Source of the DNA: Punctularia strigosozonata HHB-11173 SS5
Lineage: Eukaryota > Basidiomycota > Agaricomycetes > Corticiales > Punctulariaceae
Direction of reading: 5' to 3'
DNA length: 64,000 nucleotides
Assembly (NCBI RefSeq): GCF_000264995.1
Contig: NW_006767433.1
Coordinates: 1,148,876 to 1,212,875, forward strand
Shown here: positions 1 to 10,530 of the stretch, piece after piece
Layout of the letters: each line of letters opens with the position of its first letter
Numbering within the stretch: position 1 is the first letter of the stretch
Program-made: the position numbers and the translations under genes
The notes under the pieces: generated by a model
What the model saw: only the letters and a program-made list of their open reading frames with translations
Databases searched by the model: none
Told to the model about the DNA's origin: nothing

Positions 1-689
1 CGGGTACTTTGAGTGCTCGGGGCGGGGGTGTCGCAGGGACTTGCGCGTTGATGTGCGCACTTGCCAGCGCTGCAACACGGCCGAGTCACGTGACGTGTGG
101 ATTCGCGTTGAATCTCTAAGTCCACGTTGGCTACAGTACATGTGTCGCTATGTCATAGCAGTCCTAAAGTACATACATATACATTTGAGTTCATGAAGTT
201 GTCAGTTATCTTTGAGGGGGACATGAGTCAGGTTGACTACACCTGAGATGAAAGCACCACAACAGTGTTTCCTGGCCATTAGTGATCTGTAGGGTTCATA
301 ACCATGATGTTGGCTATGGAAATCTCTGTCTTTCAGATGTACATGCAGTACCTAAGCTGGGACTATATGGGATGATATGATATTCCAGATGGGGCCAGGC
401 CAGGGTGAGGTGTCAACAGTCAAGTATCAATCCCCAACTCCAACACTTATATCTACATTTGTTCTCTAAGCCCCTTGGACATGGACCAGTGCTGATGTTA
501 TTGACACTGCAACCACATTTTCTATGTTATTAGTTCTAAGCCCCCTTGTACCTATAAGACAGTCCTCTAATTGGTCTGTCATCTGTCATGATTTGACAGT
601 TTTATGGGATTTTTTGGCTTTTTTGTGACAATTTGGACAGAATATGGACATATTATGAACCATGTATGTATATATGTAGAAAATTGCCA
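1..689. other. AT-richer non-coding stretch, origin unknown
   Basis: No reading frame here has family-like sequence. The stretch is visibly richer in A+T than the genes that follow and has runs such as TTTTTTGGCTTTTTTG. Two similar short strings recur: TTCTCTAAGCCCCTTGGAC near 461 and TTCTAAGCCCCCTTGTACC near 534, and CCAGATGGGG occurs near 386 and 689. It ends where the neighbouring kinase gene loses its family-like sequence, so it may be an inserted or rearranged repeat fragment. No terminal repeat or transposase could be seen, so it is left unclassified. Confidence 0.35.
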
Positions 690-2397
690 GATGGGGTTTT
701 TCCTGATGGACAAGAATGTTGGACTAGTAGAGATTACGGTCACGATCAAATTCGTTCCAGGTACCAGTACTCACACAGCGGATATCACCGTGCACCACCG
801 ATCGCGAATGAAGATATTTCAAGCCCTGGGCAGCTTCGTAGAGCTTCTTGATCATGAGCATGTCTGGAAGGCATGCGGGCGATCAAGCGAATTGACTCAC
901 CAGTTTCGTAACGATAGCCTGAGAGCACTGACTTCTCGTGATATGGTCAGTCAGAGTTCCATTCTCCATCCACGGAGACACTATGCATAGTCCAGGACAA
1001 AACAGAGCAGAGTCAATCCCATAAAACGGCAAGACGTGAGGATGTTCCAATGATCGCCACACAAACGCTTCCCGGTAGAATCTCTATTAAGCATGAACAG
1101 ACGATATCACCACTATAAACATCATGGAAGGTAGTAAAGGTTACCCTGTTCATCAGGAGAGGCCCGTTAGCCGGTTTGTACATGCGGAACAACTTGATCG
1201 CCACCGTTTTGCCTTCGTAGGTGCCCTGGTAGATGTCGCCAAAACCGCCGGATGTTACGGGCCGCTGTGAGCGCAGATCAACGCCGGAAATGAAGAACGA
1301 TGGCGGTAGGCAGTGGAACTTGGTGAGGAGGTTGACGAGCACCCTGGAGATGCATTTGCGTAAGTGAGCTTCTTCAGAACGTAAGAATAGCTATAGACAC
1401 AGGATGTGGTCAGTACAGCACCTCTGACCGAACGGACTGTTTACCAACACTTTGCAAACTGTCAATAAGAGGTTCTAGATCGGACCTATTTATTCGAAGA
1501 ATCGGAGGCGCTTTCGCCTTATCCGTGAGGTAATGCTTGAATGGCAGGTCCGCCGCGCTCAGCGCCTTGAAGGTGTCCTTGTCAAGTTCTGTATAGCAGA
1601 TTTAGTACGTTGTTTGACGACACCTATCCAAATTGTTCGTACCGATCTCAACAGTACCCTCCCCACGGCCTCTGGAATGAAACTTCAGACTCGACAAGGA
1701 CCACCGTGACGTCAATCCAGGACGCGAGTTGCTGCCTTGTTGCAAAGTCATCTTCAAGTTGGCCATATGTTAGGACACAGATTCCAGTTTGCTGTCTGGG
1801 GCAAGGGCCGAGTCCCCATGACCGGGATGAAGAGGTTTTTGAGCTGGACCTATTAGATGCTGTGGTTATGATATTGAGTACATCGATCAGCGAGATGGTC
1901 TCCAATGAAACCCAGCGCGTTTGGGCGCTATTATGAGAACGCCGGGCGCCGAACCTCTGACGTATCACGAGCAACGACGTGCTGACTTGCTGCAGAGACC
2001 GGGGCCAAGTCAGCCTCATGCTGTTGGGTACGCATATTCTTGCATGAGAACGTAGGGAAGATAGCGGAACAGCCGGTTGCTGCGCTGCACATACGCCACT
2101 CGTGCGGTCGACAGCGTGCGGGAATGTATCGAGGACGGAGAAAGGCAAAAGGACTTCTGTTTGAACCGTAGCTGTGTGTATTATGAACCCCGGCCGACAC
2201 GATCGTAAAGCCCACTCATAAGTTCGTTCAATACACCCCGATGATGCGGGTGGGATATCCGCCCACTTTTTCAGGTAGAGATGATTGGCTGTCCCGGTAT
2301 CGATAGGTTTGCCATGGCAAATGTCAAGCAAAGTATGCAGCATAGTGGCAGCGCCAATGGCAAAGATAACGGAGACCGTGGCACGAACCCGTGACAT
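690..2397 (-). pseudogene. Mushroom-type protein kinase, cut off inside the catalytic domain
   Basis: On the minus strand spliced pieces read as a kinase: a basic linker (LDKDTFKALSAADLPFKHYL, near 1590-1540), the glycine-rich loop and catalytic lysine (VTSGGFGDIYQG ... TVAIKLFRMY, near 1260-1180), then FYREAFVWRSLEHPHVLPFYG (near 1075) and LKYLHSRSVVHGDIRC followed by NILV (near 820 and 705). Introns separate these blocks. HGDIRC-x-NILV is the catalytic loop of the expanded kinase-like families of Agaricomycetes. After NILVHQE the frame runs into unrelated sequence below about 690, so the Mg-binding DFG segment and the whole C-lobe are absent. The 5' end is uncertain: an open frame runs up to an ATG at 2397 with a hydrophobic start (VSVIFAIGAATML), but it has no recognisable domain. 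Most likely a truncated gene; a far downstream exon cannot be excluded. Confidence 0.6.
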
Positions 2398-2468
2398 CAC
2401 GGACGTAACGTTGCCTTTGCGCGTTCGAGCCGCTTGCGCGTCGCCAATTACAGTTCTTCTGTCTTGTC

Positions 2469-3136
2469 ATGGTCAGCCTTTACTAGACAAACATCGCAGA
2501 TGTGGATGCTAACGTCTGATGTATACCATAGGAACCTTCATACCGTCTTACTCCTGCCGCTGAGCCGAAAGCCGCCTCCGTCCGGGACACCGCAGGCAGC
2601 CTCGGCCTGCACGACACGCTCAAGCATGGTCCCCGGAGTCTCGCAACCGATGTTGCCGCTGGTCCTTCCACCGCATTACAGTCAAGACTGCAGAATGTGC
2701 GCGTTTCGATGTTCTTGAAACGCTCGAAGTCACTGACTGATTGACCAACAGTGGGAGGAAACGCAGGACAACCTCAAGCTCACCTTGCAGCGGAACCTCA
2801 ATGGCCTCCACGCCCCAATGCGTCTGCTCATGGAGCGCAAGATTGTTGGCTTTGTGAGCGAACCCCTCCTCGACCCATTATCCGACGTGGCGTATTGAAC
2901 ATGTCCCTCTGGCACACCTGCAGTCACCTCACATGCCCGCCATGCCCCGATCTAACATCCACCTCGATATACTGATGGGACGTGACGAGGAGCTCGACAC
3001 CTCTGACTTCATGGGTGGTCAGTATCCTTTCCTCCTTTCCCTCCTTTATGCTTACATGATATGTTTGCTCGCAGGCGTCGAGAGCGGTCCGCCCATGGAC
3101 ATCCACGGAGAGATGGAGAAGAAGCTCCGCATGTAA
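2469..3136 (+). CDS. UMP1: Proteasome maturation factor Ump1 (POMP)
   Basis: Ump1 is the chaperone that sits inside half-proteasomes, checks beta-subunit assembly and becomes the first substrate of the finished 20S particle. The spliced protein is 141 residues, the usual size for the family. Recognisable blocks are SLGLHDTLKHGPRSL in the N-terminal half, then NLNGLHAPMRLLMERKIVGF and SNIHLDILMGRDEELDTSDF, which match the conserved core, and a C-terminal MEKKLRM. Exons: 2469-2471, 2532-2696, 2752-2853, 2924-3017 and 3075-3136. Reading frame is kept across all four introns. The start is inferred: exon 1 would hold only the ATG, followed by a 60-nt intron with a CTAAC branch site, giving MEPSYRL. 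The second intron has a weak GTGCGC donor. The gene is divergent from the kinase remnant. Confidence 0.9.
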
Positions 3137-4122
3137 TCTACATTTCTGAACAACCTGTTGTATCATGCCACGCGCGGAAGCCACCTCTTGGCTAAGTCGT
3201 TTCTGATTCCACAATTGAAACGGCATGCAACCGTCGAACGATGCTCGACACCTTGAATATCGGTCTTCCGCGCTCGGACTAACCATGTGCGAAGAGCAAA
3301 TGAATCCAGATCGTGCTGATATCCCATAGATACACTAGGTTGCTTCGGGGGATGACAACATGAGTAATTCGATTGGATTTGGGGGTGACCCATCATCATT
3401 TCGGTCGATGAAAGACCGGCTTCGGTCTCCCGCGAGTCTCATCGATATTCCTCCTATTCCCCATCTATACTGTTGTTCTGCCTGGTGGCATTCGACCGTC
3501 GACGCGCGGACTTGATGTTGAGAACTGGATCACAACGTTCATCCATACGTCATTGCGAGCTTTTCGGAACGACGCAGACTTACGATGCAGGATGCACTGC
3601 ATATCGAAGGGGACACCGTAATTGAGCCAGATGATCGGACCATGGAAGCGGTACGTACTGCGGGTCGCGATGGGCTGTTGTGATAGTGGTTGCGGGTGGG
3701 AGGTCTGGGCTGAGACGGACTTTCATACTAACCAGTGCGTAGCGGTGTGTCGGCTCTAGTGGTCCACAAAAGCCGTGAAACATCAACTGGAGTGCAGGCT
3801 GTTCCTGGTTAGGGACCGTGCCCGGTAATCACCCTACCTACCTACGTACCTGGCGATGATGGAGCAAGGCGACAGAGATAAGGCTCAATTCAACAGGTGT
3901 GACAACCTTACCTCGCCAGCTAGCCCGTGTACTCCACAAGATCCACTAAAGCAATGCAATATGATCAGGTCGGAAATCGGAACAAGTTATCAGCTTCAGA
4001 CACATGTTGATTTCGGGTTATCACACCACGACCGATATACCATCCAATCAATCCCACCCCTGCAGCTTCGGTCCGACCAATGGGTATCATCACAATCCAG
4101 TTCATCAAGCGCTACCAGTACC
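3137..4122. other. Convergent intergenic region, nothing recognised
   Basis: This is the space between the 3' ends of Ump1 (+) and the RhoGAP gene (-). Only short open frames without family-like sequence were seen, and no repeat longer than a few bases (a short CTACCTACCTACGTACC run near 3835). Confidence 0.5.
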
Positions 4123-7100
4123 TCACCCGCTCGCGCCCTTAGCATGCGGCCTCGGCGTTGGGTCCTCCTCTCGCGAAACCAGTACCCCCATCTCATCCGG
4201 AGTCGCGGGCGCGCTCCTCGCACTCGCAAACGTATCCGTCGTACGCGACGAATCGGTCCTCACCGGCGACGGCCTTGCGCTCCGATCCGCGTCGCCACCT
4301 GCTGCCGACCCTCCGGTAGCCGTATCCAGACGCAGCGGCTCCGGTGCACGCGAACGGGGCCTCTCCGCTGCTCTCACCGTAGCCGTCCTCCCGAGGGTAT
4401 CAACCTCCTCCTCGCCGATCGTATCGCGTATCGTTTGCTCAGACGTCGATGGTGATATGCTCGGCGCCATGGCGCCCGGAGGGCGCGTCGGCAGCGTAGG
4501 TGGCACCCGCCGTGGCGACAGCGGTGGAGACATCGGCGCCTTGACGTCCGTCTGCTGAGGCTGGCCAGGGTAGGGCTGCGATTGCGTTGCTGTCCGGTTC
4601 GACAAGGGACCCGCATTGGGTCTCGTAGGCGAGAGCGGTGACATCGGCTCGGCCCTCTCGGTTCGCGGTGTCGTAGGCCCTCGCGCGCCAGGGTGAATGC
4701 TGCTCGTCGGCCTCAGAGGCAGCTGCGGCGTGAAGTCTTTCTCGCGTTCCTTCTCCTTGTCTCCAGCGCTTCTGCTCGCTCCTTGGTCCGCATTCGCACC
4801 CGCCGTCGCGGATGCGGCGACCACGACGGCAGGCTGAGATACCGGTCCTCCGTGTGGCTGAGGTTGCGTTGGTCGAGGAGGCATCGGCGGTACGGTCGTC
4901 ACCTTCGTGTATGATGACCCAAGCGGGTATGTCGGCGCCGGTTCACCGGAAGGAGCAGGGGGTAGTGGTGGAGACGGCGGCTGCCCCTGCGCTTGTGCAT
5001 GGCCTAGCGGAGGGTGTGGCGCGTCCTCATAAATGGCTGAGGCATGTTCAATGAGATCTTCCATCATGGAGTCCTAAACGTTATTCAACACCAATGCTCC
5101 GCAATCAACAACTAGTATATGCATGCGAACCTTGTAGCTCTGCACCGCCAGCAAGTCCGCGCTCTGCTTCGGGAGCTCGTCCTCGCCGAAAATAACGGTC
5201 CCGAACACGATGGCGAGGTTCTTTGCGTCCATCTTGTTCTTCTCGCTTCGGGCGACGACGCGATTGAGGTGCTCCAGTAGAGCCCGAAGAGTCGCTTGGT
5301 GTACAGCGGGTAGGCGTCGGATCTTCGAGCGAAGGAGTACGAAGTGGTTCGCGACGTGGTCGTCTGCAGTGGAGGCGTCAGCCGTGGTGATGGAATCAGA
5401 AGGAGGGGGGGTTGATGATGACGAGGGAGCTGAGAGATGCGGTGCGTGGGCGGGATGGGTGGTGCGCACCTAGGTCTTCGGAGTGTTGGATTCGATCTTG
5501 AAGTGAGAAGCGGAAAACGGGTTCAGGGAGCTCACGCAGGTACAACTGCGCCGGTTAGTCAAATCCGAATGGTTAAGTCGAGAATTGAGTGCACACCTTT
5601 AGCAAGGACGCGACGGCATAGACATCGTCCGTGAGCGGGTTGAACTTGAACGCCCGCTCGTTCCGCTCGATCTTGTGCTGGAGTTCTTGCACGATGGCAT
5701 GCCGCCCGGATACCTATCCTCATTCACTCAGACACGAAGAAACGCAATCATCATCGAAAGCAAACACACCCGATATATACCCTCAGCGTCTAATCCTCTC
5801 CCCTCAATCTCCCTCAGGCAGATGCGCACGATCTTGGGCACCTCGCCGTCGGGCAAAGCGCGGCTGGTCGCGTAGTCGACGAGCGACACGCCAAAAATGA
5901 GATCGGCGCACTCGCCAACGTGATAGTTGTAGTAGAGGATCGGCTTCGGGACCGAGGACGCGAGGGCGCGCGGGAGGCGCGCGGCGAGAGCGGAGGCGTC
6001 CTTGGTAGGCGAGATGCGATCCACGAAGGTGCGGAGGTGGGTGGATAGTTGGGAGAGGGTCGTCTGGGTCGCTCTAACAACGACATTAGCGTCCGTGCAC
6101 GAATACGGCAAGCGAAGGAAATGCACATCATGTTATCCGTATATCGCTCCAGGACGCCCTTCATCGCCCCGCTCATCTCGTTCACGAACAGCTCCATGCT
6201 CTTGTACGCCGCTTCCAAGGTCTTGCTACGCCGTATGCGTAGGGTTTCCAGCCAATGCACCGCGCGCCGGTACTCCTTGTCCGCCTCGTCCGCTTCCCTC
6301 TTGGCTCGTACGTGGCGCAATGCCGCGTCGGACGAGCGCGAGGAGGATAGGCCGTCCTTCATGGTCTCGCGCTTATCGAGAAAAGAGGTTACGAGTTGGT
6401 TGAACTGCTTCTTGCCGTGCTGCGCGAGGTCGGAGAGCGCAGTGCCGGTTGACGTCGAGGGGGAGCGATTGCGCGATATGGGCCCTGTACTGCCTGACGG
6501 GCGTCGATCCAGCGGCCTGAGTGGCTGCGGTGCGGTCACGGTGGGCCGGCCGGGATTGTCGACGCTCGCTCGTGTCCTGACGTTGCTGGGTAGCGCGGAG
6601 AATTCGGGAGAGTTCAAGGCGACGTTCGAGGTGGGTATCGGAGACGTCGCAGAGGCGGCGGTTTTGTAGTCCTCGACGTCTTGGCATTTCTTGAGGTAGA
6701 CGCGCTTGAGCTTGGGGAGCGTGTTCTCGGCGTAGTCGGTGTAGGCCGTGAGCGAGTCTTTCAGGTCCTCCTTGATGCGCTTTCGCGTCCGGTCTTGCGA
6801 GTCGCGGAGGGCGACGAGAGGGGTGATAACCTCGGATGCGAGGGTGTTGAGGAAGGCTTGTCGGGTTTGTGCCTCTGTTGAATGTAACATTGTCAGCATG
6901 TTGGCCCACAGCGATCGTGCGCGCGAGGAACGAGAAGAGACGAACCCCGCTCGACGTTATCCCGAACCTCCGACCATGCGCTACGGGTAGTGCTGGGTTC
7001 CAAGCGGTAATCAATGCTGGTATCAATCGCCTGGACCTTTCGGTGAAGTTTGAGCAAGGAGTCGATGCTAGATGGTGGGGCATGGTCGGGATGGTGTACA

Positions 7101-7370
7101 AGAGCATACAGGCCGGAATGGTGATCGGGCTCACTAGATTTCCTCGATTCGTTTCCTGCGCAGCGGATCAGCAGCACGTTCAGAGCGAGAACGTGTTGAA
7201 TCTCACCGCTCCTGGAAGAAAGCAAGGTAGGATTCGCCTAGGACGCGCAGGTTTTGGTCGAACAGCGGGATCGGACCCGACTGCCCTCCGAGTCCGTCGC
7301 GGTCCCGGTCTCGATCTGAGGTTGAGGGACGCGCCGATGACGGCTCAACGTCGCGGTCGCGGGTCGCCAT
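4123..7370 (-). CDS. F-BAR and RhoGAP domain protein (Rgd1-like)
   Basis: Predicted Rho-family GTPase-activating protein that binds curved plasma membrane through its F-BAR domain and switches off Rho/Cdc42-type GTPases at growth sites. Exon 1 starts MATRDRD at 7370 and ends LGESYLAFFQER. It is followed by KRIEEIY, a short intron, then IDSLLKLHRKVQAIDTS, ITPLVALRDSQDRTRKRIKE and a long coiled-coil segment with a Ser-rich insert, together an F-BAR fold. The RhoGAP domain follows: YNYHVGECADLIFGVSL, then EGIYR joined by splicing to VSGRHA (the Arg is the catalytic finger), LYLRELPEPVFRFSL and NKMDAKNLAIVFGTVIF. The C-terminal exon (5067-4123) is about 300 residues of Pro/Ser/Thr-rich low complexity. 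About ten exons. The domain order matches yeast Rgd1. An upstream in-frame ATG near 7509 is an alternative start. Confidence 0.88.
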
Positions 7371-8256
7371 GTGTCGGTGATCAGCGTAGGGAAGGTCCTC
7401 CGGGATATGTTGCGCGTTATGTTCGACTTTGGTGGCTGCGAGCTGCGAAGCGGGGAACAGCTGATCGACGTCACTGCGACTCCCTCTCACACTTGCTGCA
7501 AACATAGCAAACACATGCAAGTCTTAACGTTCTGTATTGAATGTTTACTCGAGAACATTAGAGCCAGGATATGGAGCTTGTGCGGATGAGCTCAAAGCCT
7601 TAGGATTCACGTTCCGTCTATTGGATGAGAAGTGCTTGATATTGTTAATTCAACGAGCCCACATGCTTGAGGGTGTACAAGACAATCACGATACAGAAGA
7701 CAATGCTACAGAGAGGGAGTAGTACAATCCCATCTGGTGGTTGACGCCAACCTCGTCAACGAACAGCCAGTTGCAACGCTCATCGACCTCGCACCGGCGG
7801 GTTTGTGAGCATTATTGTCGTCGAGATAGCCTCAATGCTATTGCGACCCGAAACACCCGGTGATACTTACAGCATTCACTGTTGCAGCAGCTCACTTCAT
7901 CCACCTGAGGGATGTCCCTGCAGTCCCAAGCGCATGCCGTCAACCACAGACCGCTGGTTACGCATCTGCACAGTTCGAGGTTCATTCATAATTGACGCAT
8001 CCATACACAGGACATTCCCAGTGAGGACTAATGAAATCCGAGCGACGGCCGTCGAACCAGTGGTGGCAGATCCATGTAGGCGCCCGGGAAGAAAGCATTT
8101 TGACCCGGTCAGAGGTGGGCGCTTACTTACACCGGCACACTCTGCCGGGCATTTAGCCTTCCGTTCAGGTTGCTTTCTTTGAAACTCGGTTGCTCCTCGC
8201 AGGCCCTCAAGGCCGTAGCCGAGGCAAGAATCATCTGTGACTACGCCGCTTCCAGG
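7371..8256. promoter_or_regulatory. Divergent intergenic region between RhoGAP and prenylcysteine lyase A
   Basis: The two flanking genes start back to back here, so both promoters should lie in this stretch. The open frames seen carry no domain or secretion signal. No clear TATA box was found. Confidence 0.45.
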
Positions 8257-10274
8257 ATGCGGCCCTTCATCTTGTCTGTAGTGTTCCTAATCTCTCGCTG
8301 CGTTGCTCAGCTCGACCCGTCATCGGCGAATTATGACGACGTCCAGGTTCCGTTCCAGAATGTAGAAGTCGTCAACGTTACACATCGGATTGCTATCATC
8401 GGCGCTGGCGCGGGAGGCTCTAGTGCTGCGTTCTGGCTTGGGAAGGCCAGTGAACGCCTGGGTCTGAACCTGGAAGTGGACGTCTTCGAAAGGGAGGACT
8501 ACATAGGGGGCAGTGAGTACCCGGCACGGGCTATGAGGCTCGTCGGAAGACCCGGGCATGCTCATGATACTCGTCAGGGAGCACTACCGTCCAACCATAC
8601 GACGACCCGAATCTGCGCGCCATCGAGCTCGGCGCCTCCATCTTCGTATCCGCAAACAAGAACCTCTGGAGGGCGGTCTCGACGGAAGAGTGGAACCTCA
8701 CTCGGGACGACTTTGACTACGAGGAAGGGTACGACACCGGCATCTGGGACGGCTCGCAGTTCCTCCTCGTCGTCGGCGGAGGCTCTGGAGTCTTGAGTTG
8801 GTGGGAGACGCTGAAGGTCATCTGGCGATACGGATGGACTGCGCCGACGCGAACACAGAACATGTGCGTTAACTAACCGGAAACTAAGTGTCATTCTCAC
8901 CAAGCTCATCTGCAATACAAGTATCAAGCAGCTCATGAACAAGTTCTTGACGTTGTACGAGCCCACGGCACCGACGTGGACCTCGATAGAACAGCTGGCC
9001 GAAGAACTGCAATGGTCCGGTGAGCAATCGCTTGACACCCTACTCTTGACGTGTTGATTCATCATTCCGCAAGCCCTTACTAGCCAAAGTTCGGCTGAAT
9101 ACTTTGATCTTGCAGGCGTCTCCAAGAAATTCAGCCGCGAGATGATTGAGGCTGCCACTCGAGTGAACTACGGACAGGTGCGCATATATTCCATGTAGCT
9201 CGTTCCCCTTCCTGAACCCGAGACATACGAACTACAGAACCTCGACCAGATCCATGCCCTCGAGGGCGTCTGTAGCCTCGCAGCCACCGGCGCGTCCGCC
9301 GTCAAAGGTGGCAACTGGAAGATATTCGAGCGCTTCCTCGCAGAGTCCAAGGCGAACGTATACCTCAACACCACCGTAAGCCCCTTCCCGTTCCCTTTCC
9401 CGGAGGCTAGTGGCCCCGTCTCAACTCCCCGCGTTCCGCACAGATCAAGAGTGCCGAGAGCATACAACGCGCCGACGGCGGCTCCGCCTGGGAACTCAAG
9501 ACTTCCGCCTCGGACCGCCTCTCCACCAAAGAATACGACTCCGTCATCCTCGCCGCGCCCTTCCACAGCACCGGCATCGAGTTTCCCCGGCGCATGCGCG
9601 ACCGCGTCCCCAAACAGCCCTACGTCCACCTCCACGTCACCCTCCTCACCACCACCTCCCCCCACCCCAACCCCGCCCACTTCGGCCTGAAACCGACGGA
9701 CAAAGTCCCCCAGGTGATCCTAACCACGACCGCCTCCTCCTCCTCCTCGCCGTACGCCCGCTACGCGCTCGAGTTCAACTCGCTCACCTACCACGGCGTC
9801 GTCACCTCGCGCGAGGTGCACCGCCCCGGGCGCGTCGTGGACTGGGTACCGGAGTACGTCGTCAAGATCTTCTCGAAGGAGCGCGTGAGCGACGAGTGGC
9901 TCGCGCGCGTGTTCGACTGGACGGGCGAGCCCGGCGGCGTCGGCTGGGTGCACCGGAAGGAGTGGGACGCGTACCCGCTCCTGCCGCCCACGAGCACCTT
10001 CCCGCCCGTCAAGGTCGTCGACGACCACTTTTATTACGTGAACGCCTTCGAGCCGTGAGTGATCACGTCGACTCGAGTCCCTCATGGTCTCCCTCAATAT
10101 TCCCCATTATGCAACAGGTTCATATCGACGATGGAGACCGAGACGATCGCAGCTCGCAACGTCGTCGACCTGCTCCTCAAAGACCACCTCGGCGTCGGAG
10201 GTATCTGCGGCCACGTCGACAAGAACGAGACTTTGCCCGTCGACGACGACTTCGTGCTCGGCTGGGATTGTTAG
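8257..10274 (+). CDS. Prenylcysteine lyase / oxidase, copy A
   Basis: Secreted or vacuolar flavoenzyme that cleaves prenylcysteine, left over from degraded prenylated proteins, into a prenyl aldehyde, cysteine and hydrogen peroxide. The chosen ATG opens a signal peptide (MRPFILSVVFLISRCVA). Next comes the FAD-binding GxGxxG motif in RIAIIGAGAGGSSAAFWL, then the family blocks AIELGASIFVSANKNLWRA, VSKKFSREMIEAATRVNYGQ, HLHVTLLTTT, DDHFYYVNAFEP and FISTMETETIAARNVVDLLL. The protein ends GWDC. Splicing removes about six introns; one junction gives YIGG-R-STTVQPYDD, one residue longer than the paralogue. The middle exons are very GC-rich, unlike copy B. It is convergent with the ammonium transporter. 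Family assignment is firm; exact exon borders near 8870-9060 are less so. Confidence 0.88.
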
Positions 10275-10530
10275 ATATTCGTGTTCCGCACTGCTCGGTT
10301 TCTCGTTCGTCCTATCTTGTGGATCATGTGTCGTCCACTCTCAAGTTCTCGCCTGTCTGATAAACTGTATATTCCCCATTCGTGTCCGCCCGTCTATACT
10401 AGTGTACAGTAGTGTATGGTGTATTACATAGCATGCCGATGTGTGGAGCCTGACAACAACTACCCCGCCGATAGCACTGTCCGCGCATCGTACATGCCTT
10501 TTTGTTTTTCTGTTATCGAGGAGGCGTTAC

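Noticed and set aside
1648-2215. Second minus-strand frame (2215-1931) overlapping the 5' part of the kinase gene
   Set aside because: No domain, and the overlapping frame up to 2397 connects in frame with the kinase linker through a normal intron.
7805-8182. 125-codon plus-strand open frame before prenylcysteine lyase A
   Set aside because: Composition and lack of any motif suggest chance. It lies where the divergent promoter should be.
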